A stretch of DNA of 43,425 nt from Bacteroidota bacterium (GTDB taxonomy: Bacteria > Bacteroidota > Ignavibacteria > Ignavibacteriales > Ignavibacteriaceae), in NCBI GenBank assembly GCA_023475265.1, contig JAMCWE010000199.1, forward strand, positions 1 through 43,425, in the 5' to 3' direction. Of the stretch, positions 16,314 through 25,789 are shown piece after piece; position 1 is the first letter of the stretch, and each line of letters opens with the position of its first letter. Made by a program: the position numbers and the translations under genes. Below the pieces are notes generated by a model. That model ran no database searches and was not told where the DNA came from. It worked only from the letters and a program-made list of their open reading frames with translations.

Positions 16314-19247
16314 ATGAAAAAAATAATTTTACTATCTTCTTTATCTTGTCTGGTCAGCTTCATTTATTTCCAGGGACTTAATAATTCCTCGAATAAAATA
16401 TTAAATGAAGCATCCTTGGCCCCTGTTCAAGGTGTATATGATGATCCTTATGCTGCGTATGAATACCGGTACAATATGATAGCCGGTAAAAATAAATATT
16501 TGGATCCATTAGCTCGAGTAAGAGCTATAGAATACTCTAAAAGATTCCTAATGAAAAAAGATCCTAATAATGTTACAACTATTTCAAGCTGGAATTCTAT
16601 CGGCCCTGGAAATATCGGAGGAAGAATAAGATCAATATTAGTTAGACCTTCCAACTCAAATACTATTCTTATTGGCTCAGTTGCCGGTGGAGTTTGGAAG
16701 TCTACCAATGGAGGAACATCGTGGACTCCTGAGATGGACAACTATAACCCAATTGCAATTAGCACTATGGCTAATAACGGTGATACTGTTTATGCCGGAA
16801 CAGGTGAAGCATGGGGAAATGTAGATGCTGTTTATGGCGGCGGAATTTATAAGTCTACTGATTTCGGTTCTACCTGGACTCTGCTTCCCAGCACTACCAG
16901 TGCAAATATCTCCAGCTTTAGAAATGTATTAAAAATTGCAATCGATCCTTCAAATAATATTTATGCCGTTACTAAAGATTATAATTATAAAGATGGAGTT
17001 GGAACTTATGCAATTAATGGAGGTTTATATAAATCATCTGATGGTGGCGCTACCTGGACAAATATAAATCCTACTGCCTATTCATCAAATTATTTTAATG
17101 GATGCGATGTAATTCCGATGAGCTCTTCAAATATATTATTTGCAACTAAAAATAATGGCTCCACTCTTGGAGGTATCTACAAGACAACAGACGGTGGAAC
17201 TACATGGAATCAAATTACAAGCGGCTTGCCTTCCTCTAGCTACAATAGAATTGCAATGGCTCAAGATCCTAATTCGGCAAATACTGTTTATGCAGTTTTC
17301 CAGTCCACTGATAATTCTGCCAGCGGAGATGCAGGATTAAAAGGAATATATAAGTCAACTGATGCAGGTTCAACATGGGCTGTGTTAACTAAGCCGCCTA
17401 AAATTACATCCACAGGTGGACTCTCATATTTAGGTACTCAGGGCTGGTACGGAAATATTATTGCAGTTGATCCAAACAACTCAAATAATATTTACGTTGG
17501 CGGTGTTGACGACATGAAATCAACTAATGGAGGCGCTTCATGGTCTCAATTAACATATTGGGATTCTTATTACGGCCATCCTGTTATTCACGCTGATCAT
17601 CATGCTTTCGCCTTCATTCGAGGAACTGCTAATACTGTTTTTGATGGTGATGATGGAGGTATTTATAAATCTACTAACGGCGGTTCTAATTGGACTAGCT
17701 TAAACAACGGTTTGGATATTACTCAATTTTACGCCGGCGCTGTTTATCCTACCGGTAATATATTTTACGGCGGTGCACAAGATAATGGACATCTGCTATT
17801 TACTTCCGGCACTACATGGAGTGAAGTAGTAGGCGGTGATGGCGGTTATGCTGCTATTGATCAATCTAATTCAAATATTGCTTATGAAGAATATACAAAT
17901 TTACAGATGAGCAAAACTACAGACGGCGGTGCAACTTGGTTTACTTGTACTACTGGCCTAACAGACGCCGGTGATAATAATGCAAGTTTGTTTATCTCCC
18001 CATTTGATTTAGATCCGCAGAATTCATCTATTTTAATTGCCGGCTCAAATAGAGTTTGGGTAACCTTTAACAAAGCAACATCATGGACAGACTCAAGCGT
18101 GGTACTTTCAGCATCAAATAATGTTTGCGCTGTTACTATTGTTAATTCCGCCTCTCCCTATTTAGGATTTGCCGGAACAACTGACGGTAAAATATTTAAG
18201 TGCAGCAGTATCACCGGAAATCCTGCAGGTGAAACTTGGACCGATATAACTCCAACTGGAAATAATGGCGCTTATGTAAGAAGAGTTGTAGTTGACTTAA
18301 ATAATAAGCAGCACGTTTATGCTTGTTATTCAGGTTATAACAATGACGGCATTACCCCATCACGCCATATTTATTATTCCACTGATCAAGGGACAACATG
18401 GAGCGATGTCTCAGGAGATCTTCCAGATGTCCCGGTTCATTCTCTCGTTATTGATCCATTAAATTCTCAAGTACTTTATATCGGAACAGAAACCGGTGTG
18501 TATCAATCAACTAACGGCGGTACAAATTGGGTTAACACCAGCACGGGCATGGCAGCTTATGTCCCGGTTGATGAATTAGTCCGACAAACCGGAACAAATC
18601 AATTATTTGCTTTTACTCATGGTAGAAGCGCATTTGAAACATCTACTCCCCTACCGGTTGAATTAAGTTCTATCAACTATTCTGTTAATGAAGGTATAGT
18701 TGAGTTATATTGGAAAACAATCACCGAAGTAAATAATTATGGATTCGAAATAGAACGTAAATCCTTGGACAATATTCAACCAAGCGTAAATAAAAATCAA
18801 TCTGATGAAGGATGGACACAAGTTGGATTTGTTAAAGGAAATCAAACAAGCTTAACTCCTAAGCAATATTCTTTTGTAGATGAAAATCCAGTTGGCGGAA
18901 ATAAGTTCAGCTACCGGATAAAGCAAATAGATAACAACGGCACTTACAAATACTCCAATGCAATTGAAGTTCAACTGACAATTACAAAGTTTACACTTCA
19001 ACAAAATTATCCGAATCCTTTTAACCCATCTACTGCGATAAGATATTCACTGCCGCAAAATTCTTTTGTTAGTCTAAAAGTATTTGATATATCCGGAAAG
19101 GAAGTTTCTACTCTTGCGAATGAACAAGAAACACAAGGAAATCATAGTATCGAATTTAACGCAAATAATTTGGCAAGCGGAATTTATTTCTACCGGATTC
19201 AGGCTGGTAATTATACAGATACTAAAAAGCTAATATTATTAAAATAA
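16314..19247 (+). CDS. T9SS-secreted BNR/sortilin-type beta-propeller protein
   Basis: A 977-residue exported protein. An N-terminal signal (residues 1-20) is followed by a large propeller region with at least ten Asp-box motifs of the form S-T-N/D-G-G-T-x-W (for example STNGGTSWT, TTDGGTTWN, STDQGTTWS). This region resembles BNR-repeat glycosidases and VPS10/sortilin propellers. Residues about 780-880 form a beta-sandwich linker. The C terminus is a type-A T9SS sorting domain (QNYPNPFNPST, then GIYFYRIQAGNYTDTKKLILLK), so the protein should cross the outer membrane and be anchored or released. The ligand or substrate is not deducible. A bidirectional terminator follows. Confidence 0.93.
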   Translation: MKKIILLSSLSCLVSFIYFQGLNNSSNKILNEASLAPVQGVYDDPYAAYEYRYNMIAGKNKYLDPLARVRAIEYSKRFLMKKDPNNVTTISSWNSIGPGNIGGRIRSILVRPSNSNTILIGSVAGGVWKSTNGGTSWTPEMDNYNPIAISTMANNGDTVYAGTGEAWGNVDAVYGGGIYKSTDFGSTWTLLPSTTSANISSFRNVLKIAIDPSNNIYAVTKDYNYKDGVGTYAINGGLYKSSDGGATWTNINPTAYSSNYFNGCDVIPMSSSNILFATKNNGSTLGGIYKTTDGGTTWNQITSGLPSSSYNRIAMAQDPNSANTVYAVFQSTDNSASGDAGLKGIYKSTDAGSTWAVLTKPPKITSTGGLSYLGTQGWYGNIIAVDPNNSNNIYVGGVDDMKSTNGGASWSQLTYWDSYYGHPVIHADHHAFAFIRGTANTVFDGDDGGIYKSTNGGSNWTSLNNGLDITQFYAGAVYPTGNIFYGGAQDNGHLLFTSGTTWSEVVGGDGGYAAIDQSNSNIAYEEYTNLQMSKTTDGGATWFTCTTGLTDAGDNNASLFISPFDLDPQNSSILIAGSNRVWVTFNKATSWTDSSVVLSASNNVCAVTIVNSASPYLGFAGTTDGKIFKCSSITGNPAGETWTDITPTGNNGAYVRRVVVDLNNKQHVYACYSGYNNDGITPSRHIYYSTDQGTTWSDVSGDLPDVPVHSLVIDPLNSQVLYIGTETGVYQSTNGGTNWVNTSTGMAAYVPVDELVRQTGTNQLFAFTHGRSAFETSTPLPVELSSINYSVNEGIVELYWKTITEVNNYGFEIERKSLDNIQPSVNKNQSDEGWTQVGFVKGNQTSLTPKQYSFVDENPVGGNKFSYRIKQIDNNGTYKYSNAIEVQLTITKFTLQQNYPNPFNPSTAIRYSLPQNSFVSLKVFDISGKEVSTLANEQETQGNHSIEFNANNLASGIYFYRIQAGNYTDTKKLILLK

Positions 19248-19276
19248 ATTTACGCAGCTGCAATCTTTAAAAATTA

Positions 19277-19321
19277 AAGAGCGCTGTATTATTATTTAAT
19301 GCAGCGCTCTTCAGTTTTATA
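19277..19321. terminator. Bidirectional intrinsic terminator
   Basis: AAGAGCGCTG (19277-19286) and CAGCGCTCTT (19312-19321) form a perfect 10-bp stem with an A/T-rich loop between two convergent genes. T-rich stretches flank both sides, so it can serve both. Confidence 0.8.
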
Positions 19322-19351
19322 ATTTACTACTAACTTTCAATATCAACATTT

Positions 19352-21406
19352 CTACTTCATTAAAATTAACTTCTTCATTTCACTGAATTCTTTTTTACCA
19401 TCTGATGATACTGCGGTAATTTTATACAAGTAAATTCCTGAAGAAAGATATTCTCCGTTAAATTTAATTGAGTGATAACCAGAGCTTTCAGATTCATTTA
19501 CTAATTCTGAGATCTGTTGTCCCAACAAATTATAAATTATCAATCTTACCTTACTATCAACCGGCAGCGAATAATTAATTACTGTCGAAGGATTGAATGG
19601 ATTCGGATAATTCTGTGAAAGAGAATAATTTTTAGGAACGTTATTTAGCTCATCTTTTATTCCCGTAGAAAGACTAAAGTTAGCTGTAATATTAAATGGT
19701 TTCCAAACTGTTATAGTAATTGGATTACCGGAATAAGTTGTATCACCACTCCATCCCGAAAAATCATATCCATTATTTGAAACTGCAGTTATTGAAACTT
19801 TAGTATTTGGATTATACCAATTTACTGGCGCTGAACTAGTATACCCTCCTCCGCTCGGATTATAATTAATCTTTAGCAGATACTGCAAATTAAAATTAGC
19901 AGTATAGGTAATATCTTTATAAGGAAATATTATGTGAGGGTTCTGTCTTTTATCGCTCCAGCTAATCCAATTGTATCTAATATTTCCAACTGATTGAGCA
20001 ATTGTAGAAAGCGTATGGCTCGAATCTGGTAAGAACGAAAAAGTGTAAGGCGCTGTATATGCAGTTCCATCCATTGAAAATCCTAATCCAGCCGGAACAG
20101 TTTGAATTGTAACATTAACATTTCTTGTATCAATTCTTTTAAGATTTTTCTCGAAGGACCAGCCGGTTACATTATCATTCCATTTTATTTTCCACCAGAT
20201 ATAATAAGTGCTTGAATAGTATGCGCCTTTCGGACCATCAATAATAATTCCTTTGCCGTTTGGTTGTTCATTTCCTATAACTGAACCTCCAACTGTTGAA
20301 GTAACCGGAACAATATTAATTGCGGTTACAGAATCTCCTAATGTTACTCCCGGCCTCCACAAATAATCTACATGAACCCATGAATTATCAGTTAAAGATA
20401 AATCATTCCAGAATGTTCCATCAGCTAAGTCAATTCCCGCAGGAAGTTTAATTTTATAATAATCACTGCCGCTTCCATTGAAATCGCCGCTCCAGTCTTG
20501 ATTATAATTATAATAATAAGCTGCCTGAGATTCCGGTACACCTTCACCCAATCCTATTTGTCCTCCATGATGAAGAGTAGAATATATTTGACGTAAACTA
20601 TCCGGATTCCAATAATCATCTTTAACATTCCAGGGGCCAACATCCCAAACCGGGGCTATTACCGATTTGTTTCCGTACGAAACTTTAACTTGAAAATCAT
20701 AAGTCTTATCATTTTTATTTAGAACTAAAAATGAAGGTAATGCAACGAAATGATCATTTGCCACAATGATATGCCCGTTAGCGCAGGTACCTCCTACTAA
20801 GCCTTCTCTTGTAGCATAAACTAAATATTGAGTATCAGTAATTTTATTTGGAGAACTGGAAGGTGATATTTTCTGCAGCTTCTCTTTTGCAATTATTTCA
20901 TCTCTATAATTAAACGGACCATTTTTAATATTGCCATTATAATACTTTGCATTTGGACTATGAGAAAGAACTGCATCTACTTGCAAAGCCATAACAGCAC
21001 CCGGAAGTACCGGCACTTGATCAATAATTACTAAATTATATCCTGATGCTTTAACGATAATAGTATAAGGTTTACAAGGCATCGGCGTATGAACGCTGTT
21101 AATTAAGAACATCCCCTTTGAATCAGAAGTTCCGTATTTAACGGCAGATGAATATTCCGGCTGAATATAATTTCCTTCATTTGTTTGGATTGAATTTGCA
21201 GAAATCCCTTTCTGCAAAGCATTAGTGAACAGATAAATTTGCGCACCGGCAATTGGATTTCCAGTTGAAGAGTCTATTACTGATCCATATACATTTCCGA
21301 CTAATGAATCAGGTGAAATAGAATTCAAAGTTATTTGAGCTTTGGTATTGTCAATCAGTAATAATAGAACAATAATAATTGAATAGTAAAATATATTTTT
21401 TATCAT
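19352..21406 (-). CDS. T9SS-secreted multidomain protein with double-psi barrel-like and InlB-type repeats
   Basis: A roughly 684-residue exported protein. I prefer the ATG at 21406, which begins the signal peptide MIKNIFYYSIIIVLLLLI; an in-frame ATG at 21424 overlaps the upstream gene. The order is a CarboxypepD-regulatory-like domain (about 35-145), a region with YATREGLVGGTCANGHIIVANDHFVALPS and VWDVGPWN that resembles RlpA-like double-psi barrels, divergent InlB B-type repeats (GYDFSGWSGDTTYSGNPITI), and a type-A T9SS sorting domain (QNYPNPFNPST). It probably acts at the cell surface, perhaps on glycans or as an adhesin. The overlap suggests co-translation with the lipoprotein gene before it. 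Confidence 0.88.
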   Translation of the reverse strand: MIKNIFYYSIIIVLLLLIDNTKAQITLNSISPDSLVGNVYGSVIDSSTGNPIAGAQIYLFTNALQKGISANSIQTNEGNYIQPEYSSAVKYGTSDSKGMFLINSVHTPMPCKPYTIIVKASGYNLVIIDQVPVLPGAVMALQVDAVLSHSPNAKYYNGNIKNGPFNYRDEIIAKEKLQKISPSSSPNKITDTQYLVYATREGLVGGTCANGHIIVANDHFVALPSFLVLNKNDKTYDFQVKVSYGNKSVIAPVWDVGPWNVKDDYWNPDSLRQIYSTLHHGGQIGLGEGVPESQAAYYYNYNQDWSGDFNGSGSDYYKIKLPAGIDLADGTFWNDLSLTDNSWVHVDYLWRPGVTLGDSVTAINIVPVTSTVGGSVIGNEQPNGKGIIIDGPKGAYYSSTYYIWWKIKWNDNVTGWSFEKNLKRIDTRNVNVTIQTVPAGLGFSMDGTAYTAPYTFSFLPDSSHTLSTIAQSVGNIRYNWISWSDKRQNPHIIFPYKDITYTANFNLQYLLKINYNPSGGGYTSSAPVNWYNPNTKVSITAVSNNGYDFSGWSGDTTYSGNPITITVWKPFNITANFSLSTGIKDELNNVPKNYSLSQNYPNPFNPSTVINYSLPVDSKVRLIIYNLLGQQISELVNESESSGYHSIKFNGEYLSSGIYLYKITAVSSDGKKEFSEMKKLILMK

Positions 21407-21416
21407 AGTAAGTCCA

Positions 21417-21986
21417 TCATTCATTAGATTTTAATTCCTCTATTTTATTTGAATAATAATCGTATAAATATTTTAATCCGCTGGAACTGGTTAAGTTCAT
21501 TCCTCTAAATGTTAGAGTGCCGTCGGGATTCCATTTTGGATCGAATGTAGAAAATCTTTGATTGGGCTCAGGCTGAGTTATTTTTCTTAAGTCTGTTCCG
21601 TCAATTTGCATTACCCAAACATGAGAAGTTGTAAGCGGACTGTGCCCTTCAATATTATCGCTCTCAAATGCTATTAATTTTCCGTCGGGAGACAAGCTTG
21701 CCGAATTTATATTTTCATCTGCATCCAGGGTTAATACTTTGATGTTGTGTGCAGTACTGTGTGCTGCTATCCAAATCTCATTTCCATTTTTTATTTTTCT
21801 TAACAACAGAAAATGATTCTTATCGTTTGAAACTAAAATTGTATCACCTGTAATACCCGGCTGGTTTTTTGAAACTGAATAAGAAGAGTCTTTTAATTCA
21901 TTTGATGAACTACGGCTTGCATTGCATCCATTTATTATCAGTAAGATAATAACAAATGATAAAGCGATAATTATTTTCTTATTCAT
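21417..21986 (-). CDS. Lipoprotein with WD40-like (PD40/TolB-type) beta repeats
   Basis: A 189-residue lipoprotein with lipobox IINGC (Cys21). The mature part contains PD40-type blades (SASLSPDGKLIAFESDN, then HVWVMQIDGTDLRKIT and FDPKWNPDGTLTFRG), as in TolB-like propellers. With only two or three blades it is too short for a full propeller. Its stop overlaps the possible upstream start of the T9SS protein, so the two form an operon and may act on the same surface structure. The ATG follows a weak GGAAAA signal. Confidence 0.8.
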   Translation of the reverse strand: MNKKIIIALSFVIILLIINGCNASRSSSNELKDSSYSVSKNQPGITGDTILVSNDKNHFLLLRKIKNGNEIWIAAHSTAHNIKVLTLDADENINSASLSPDGKLIAFESDNIEGHSPLTTSHVWVMQIDGTDLRKITQPEPNQRFSTFDPKWNPDGTLTFRGMNLTSSSGLKYLYDYYSNKIEELKSNE

Positions 21987-22149
21987 ATTTTTCCTTAACA
22001 GCTTAATAATATTAAAACAATTTGTTTATTGTTTCTACATAGTTAGAGGGAGAAATTTTACTTCAAAATATTTCTTGCTTTTTATGAAAGTGTTTATACC
22101 TGCGGTTTTAACTGAAGAAGTTTAGCATTATATATTTTCAACAAAAGTT

Positions 22150-23058
22150 TCAAAATATTTTCCTTATATAACGATTTATTTTCAAAGAATATGCATTCTT
22201 CTTAATGAGCTTTTTAATCTGATCCAGATTTTCCTTTGCAGCAATTTCACCTAATTCAATAATTTTCTTTGAGCCGTCAAAATCAGCCCAGGATAGCTCT
22301 TTTACTTGCGGGCTGATTATTAAATCAGCTTCAGTTAATCTTATTTTGGAAAGCTGATAAGATGTAACATCTTCTGTTCGATACAAAACATCAAGTATAT
22401 TATTTATTGGTCTATATATTTTTAGACTTTTGATTACATCAATTGCCAGCACTCTATCTGCACCCAGTTCTTTTACTTTTCTTACCGGAACACTTTCAGA
22501 TGCACTTCCATCAACTAATAAATAATTATCGATGCTTACCGGAGGAAAAACTCCAGGTATTGCAGAACTGGCTTTAACTATATTTCGTAAACTTCCTTTG
22601 GTAAAATTTATTTCTTCACCTGAATTTAGATCTGTTGCAATTGCAGAGAAAGAAATATTTAGACTTTCGATTTGAACATCAGGAATTGCATTATAAATAT
22701 CATCTGTAATGTCCGAATCGAAATATGATAACTTGCCTAAAGTATTTATAGCATGGATTCTTGTTTTAACATATTCACTGAATTTTTCTAGGTAAGTTTT
22801 AGTAATAGCTTTATTATTATCATTTAATGTTTCTATATCAAGCTTTGCAAATCTTGGATCTTTTATTGCCTCTAAAATAAAGTCTTCTACTTTTTTTGCT
22901 TCTTGAAAGTAAGCATACAGCCCGCCGATAACAGCACCCATACTGCAGCCGGTGATTGCAGAAATTTTAATCTCTGCCTCATCAAGTACTTTAAGTACGC
23001 CGATATGAGCTAGTCCTCGTGCCCCGCCGCCGCCTAATGCTATTCCTAGTTTTGACAT
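22150..23058 (-). CDS. Patatin-like phospholipase (RssA family)
   Basis: A 302-residue cytoplasmic patatin-like serine hydrolase. The oxyanion-hole motif GGGGARG (residues 8-14), the nucleophile elbow GCSMG (around residues 37-41) and the catalytic Asp in LLVDGSASESVPV are all present. These define the Ser-Asp dyad of bacterial RssA/YlbK-like enzymes, which hydrolyse phospholipid or lysophospholipid acyl esters. No signal peptide is present. Its C terminus is lysine-rich. It is not obviously in an operon, with 163 bases to the next gene downstream. Confidence 0.9.
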   Translation of the reverse strand: MSKLGIALGGGGARGLAHIGVLKVLDEAEIKISAITGCSMGAVIGGLYAYFQEAKKVEDFILEAIKDPRFAKLDIETLNDNNKAITKTYLEKFSEYVKTRIHAINTLGKLSYFDSDITDDIYNAIPDVQIESLNISFSAIATDLNSGEEINFTKGSLRNIVKASSAIPGVFPPVSIDNYLLVDGSASESVPVRKVKELGADRVLAIDVIKSLKIYRPINNILDVLYRTEDVTSYQLSKIRLTEADLIISPQVKELSWADFDGSKKIIELGEIAAKENLDQIKKLIKKNAYSLKINRYIRKIF

Positions 23059-23311
23059 AATAATACAAATAATATTACTTTTAATTTATAACTTTACCTC
23101 TTATTAGTGTGTTCCCTCTTTTAATATTTATCAGGTTCAGTTTTTTATTTATTTATAACTTACTATATAATTGACATAAATGCACTGAAAATTTAATTCT
23201 TCTATTATAACGCATTGGGTCAAAAATCTTAGTTAGAAAAACACCAGCGAAAAATATATTCCAAAACTTTTGGATATTTTTTTCCGCTTGTTCCATATTC
23301 AATCCTATTGA

Positions 23312-23437
23312 ATCCATTTAATTGAAGGAGATGTATTCGGAAATAAAGATGTTATTGTAGGCAATGAAACCGATGGATGTTTATACAATTGGAAAAATGG
23401 AATACAAAAGGTTACCGGATTCGAAGAGATTCTTTAA
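23312..23437 (+). pseudogene. 3' remnant of a DMF-amidase beta-subunit-like gene
   Basis: In this intergenic stretch (23059-23491) one frame reads IHLIEGDVFGNKDVIVGNET, then DGCLYNWKNGIQKVTGFEEIL and a stop, with an in-frame stop just upstream. The DVFGNKDVIVGxExDGC-like pattern recalls the C-terminal region of N,N-dimethylformamidase beta-subunit-like proteins. No start and no remaining upstream coding sequence are visible, so it is a degraded gene end. The family identification is from memory of the pattern and only moderately secure. Confidence 0.45.
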
Positions 23438-23491
23438 ATAATTCAGAAAATAAAATACTAAATAAAAAATTCTTATGTCTCAAACTAAAAA

Positions 23492-25651
23492 CTAATTAAT
23501 TTTAATCTTTTCTAATTTTCCATTTTGAATGATAAAATCATAAGCTGACCCGCGATATTTAAAATTCCTCAGCTCAAGCTTTGTTACTCCGTTTGGAAGC
23601 ATTGGTTTGAACGAAGAATTTAATCCATCATCTGTAATTCTTAATCCGGTATAACCAAATATAACTTGCTGCAAAAAGCCGCCTGCACCAGTTAAGAAAT
23701 TGTAATTTACATTTTTTGCAGTTTCAGTAATAACGTTGTAAGGCGGCTTTAGATTATGTTCGTAGGTTTGCGGTACTAGTTTATTGAAAAGTGTATAGTC
23801 ATTAAGCTGAGCTGCGACAATCGGCATAAAAGTAACACCCATCATTACTCCTCCGCCGCTCTTTTCCATTTCGTCAACTGCATATTTTAAATTGTCTTTG
23901 ATTACTTCGTGATCTTGTTTCATCTCTAATGGATATTGCAAAAGAATAGCTACCGAACCCTGGTTTTTAATTGGGGCATTTTCATAGGTCGGATTATATT
24001 TTTTTTCAGCATCAAAAGGAATAAACATTTTTTGAGCGATTGATTCCCAGCTTTTATTATATTTTTTCTTCAAAACTTTTGCCGCTGATATTGCAATCTC
24101 TAAAGCTTTTTGTGCAACTGCGTTTGTATAAACGTCATTATTTATTCCGATCAAACCTTCGTCAACTGAAACAACATTTTTAACTTCGTATCTGTCTTTG
24201 TCTTTATTATAGCTTACTCTATTAGTCCAAAATTCAGCAACTTTCTCAATCACTTTCCAGCCATAATTTTTCAACCATGCAGTATCGCCGGTTGCAAGAA
24301 AATACTGCCACTGACCTAACGCAACATCAGCGGTAACATGAATTTCATTTGTTGCATTTTGAATTGCAAACATCGGTATCGATTCTTCGCCATGATCATC
24401 ACCTTCCCACGGATACATTGCGCCTTTGAAACCATTCTTCTTTGCATTTGCAATTGCAGCATTTAGAAATTTATATCTGTATTCAACAATATTTTTTGCA
24501 AACTCAGGATGCGTTACTAAAAGCGAAGGAAGCATCCATGTATCCGCATCCCAAAAAATGTGTCCATAATATCCAGCAGTAGCAATGCCCATTGGTGGAA
24601 TGCTGATGCCGGCATCTTTATTACAGCTGCTTAAGATATAATATTCCATTGAGTGAATTGTTTTTTGAAGATTGAAGTCTCCATCAACAATTATATCGGT
24701 TTTCCAAATTTGTTCCCATGCTTTTTTACTAGCATTAAGAAGATTCAAAAATGACTGTGAAGAAAATTTTTTAAACTCTCCAAAAGTTTTTTTATCAATT
24801 GAATTCTTGTTTCCCTTTGCGGCTAAAATAAATTTATAAAATGAATAAGTTTGTCCTGATCTGGCATTAAACGAAAGATTAAACTCAGCACCATTAGAAA
24901 ACTTATCGCTCTTAAGTTTTGAATTTTCTAACACATCTTGCAAGACGATCTTTTCTGCTAAAAATATTTTTGTACTTCTTTCTTCCGAACTTCCTTCTAC
25001 ATCAATAATATTATTTGGGGAATCTATGTTTGAGGAAATAACTTTTATAAATCCGGGATACCAAACGTACGGCCATTTATCATTTGAATAACCTTTTATT
25101 GTTTTTAATACGCCTAATTCAAATCTAGCAGGATATTTTCTTTCCTTAACCGGGAACTTCAACTCTATATTTCCATTAAATGATGGAGTTATCTCAAGTT
25201 TAATTGCAGCAATATTATTTTGATCTCTGCTTACAAAAGATTCAACTTTTATTGATGCAGACTTTTCTCCCGAAGAAATTGTGTAAGAAGTTGTTAGAAC
25301 TCCGGAATGCATATCAATTTGCTGAGAATAATTTGAAACGGAAATTCCATTAGAAGAATCATTCAACCATTCTTTTCCAATCTTAATATTTATTTCATTC
25401 CATTCCGGAAGAACTGCAATGCGCGAAATATCATTTTTTGCTTTATCATAAACACCGGCCATAAAAGATTCTGCCGGCTCTAAACCAAGCGGAGTAGATG
25501 AAAGACTGAGTATTCCATTTCCCATATAAGTTGGAAAATAATTTTCACGTGAATGAGTTGTGAAAATAAATGAAGAATCTTGAGCTTTAATCACTATAGT
25601 TAATAATATTAATAAAGCTGCAATCTTAGTTATAAATTTCGCGTACATCAT
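23492..25651 (-). CDS. Secreted GH65-family alpha-glucoside enzyme (acid-trehalase-like)
   Basis: I place the start at the ATG pair at 25651/25648, preceded by TTGGAG and followed by a clean signal peptide (FITKIAALLILLTIVIKA); 14 extra codons upstream are unlikely. The roughly 719-residue product has a beta-sandwich N-terminal domain and an (alpha/alpha)6 barrel. Barrel signatures are FWDADTWMLPSLL, MYPWEGDDHGEES, TNEIHVTADVALGQW and VDEGLIGINNDVYTNAVAQ. The last contains the catalytic acid Glu in the position used by GH65 hydrolases and phosphorylases. Export and similarity to acid trehalase/PGGHG-type members favour hydrolysis in the periplasm. It lies downstream of the TonB receptor, and the nearby GH37 trehalase makes trehalose or a related disaccharide the likely substrate. 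Confidence 0.88.
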   Translation of the reverse strand: MMYAKFITKIAALLILLTIVIKAQDSSFIFTTHSRENYFPTYMGNGILSLSSTPLGLEPAESFMAGVYDKAKNDISRIAVLPEWNEINIKIGKEWLNDSSNGISVSNYSQQIDMHSGVLTTSYTISSGEKSASIKVESFVSRDQNNIAAIKLEITPSFNGNIELKFPVKERKYPARFELGVLKTIKGYSNDKWPYVWYPGFIKVISSNIDSPNNIIDVEGSSEERSTKIFLAEKIVLQDVLENSKLKSDKFSNGAEFNLSFNARSGQTYSFYKFILAAKGNKNSIDKKTFGEFKKFSSQSFLNLLNASKKAWEQIWKTDIIVDGDFNLQKTIHSMEYYILSSCNKDAGISIPPMGIATAGYYGHIFWDADTWMLPSLLVTHPEFAKNIVEYRYKFLNAAIANAKKNGFKGAMYPWEGDDHGEESIPMFAIQNATNEIHVTADVALGQWQYFLATGDTAWLKNYGWKVIEKVAEFWTNRVSYNKDKDRYEVKNVVSVDEGLIGINNDVYTNAVAQKALEIAISAAKVLKKKYNKSWESIAQKMFIPFDAEKKYNPTYENAPIKNQGSVAILLQYPLEMKQDHEVIKDNLKYAVDEMEKSGGGVMMGVTFMPIVAAQLNDYTLFNKLVPQTYEHNLKPPYNVITETAKNVNYNFLTGAGGFLQQVIFGYTGLRITDDGLNSSFKPMLPNGVTKLELRNFKYRGSAYDFIIQNGKLEKIKIN

Positions 25652-25736
25652 TAACTCCAAATTAGTTCTTTGGTTGGTATTTTTTAAACACAAATTAAGA
25701 AAGAAGAATACAGTATGAAATCAAAAATAAAATCGA

Positions 25737-25763
25737 CGCCGGTTTGGAGAGCGATAACCGGCG
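25737..25763 (-). terminator. Hairpin with T-rich tail between receptor and GH65 genes
   Basis: CGCCGGTT and AACCGGCG form an 8-bp G/C-rich stem with an 11-base loop. Read on the minus strand it is followed by TCGATTTTATTTTT. It lies after the TonB-receptor stop and before the GH65 gene, so it should act as a partial terminator or an mRNA-stabilising hairpin that sets the ratio of the two products. Confidence 0.55.
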
Positions 25764-25789
25764 CCGACATGTACAGAGTTAATTAAATC

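Noticed and set aside
21922-22125. 67-codon plus-strand ORF
   Set aside because: It is partly the complement of the lipoprotein signal region and the rest is A/T-rich spacer; no start signal.
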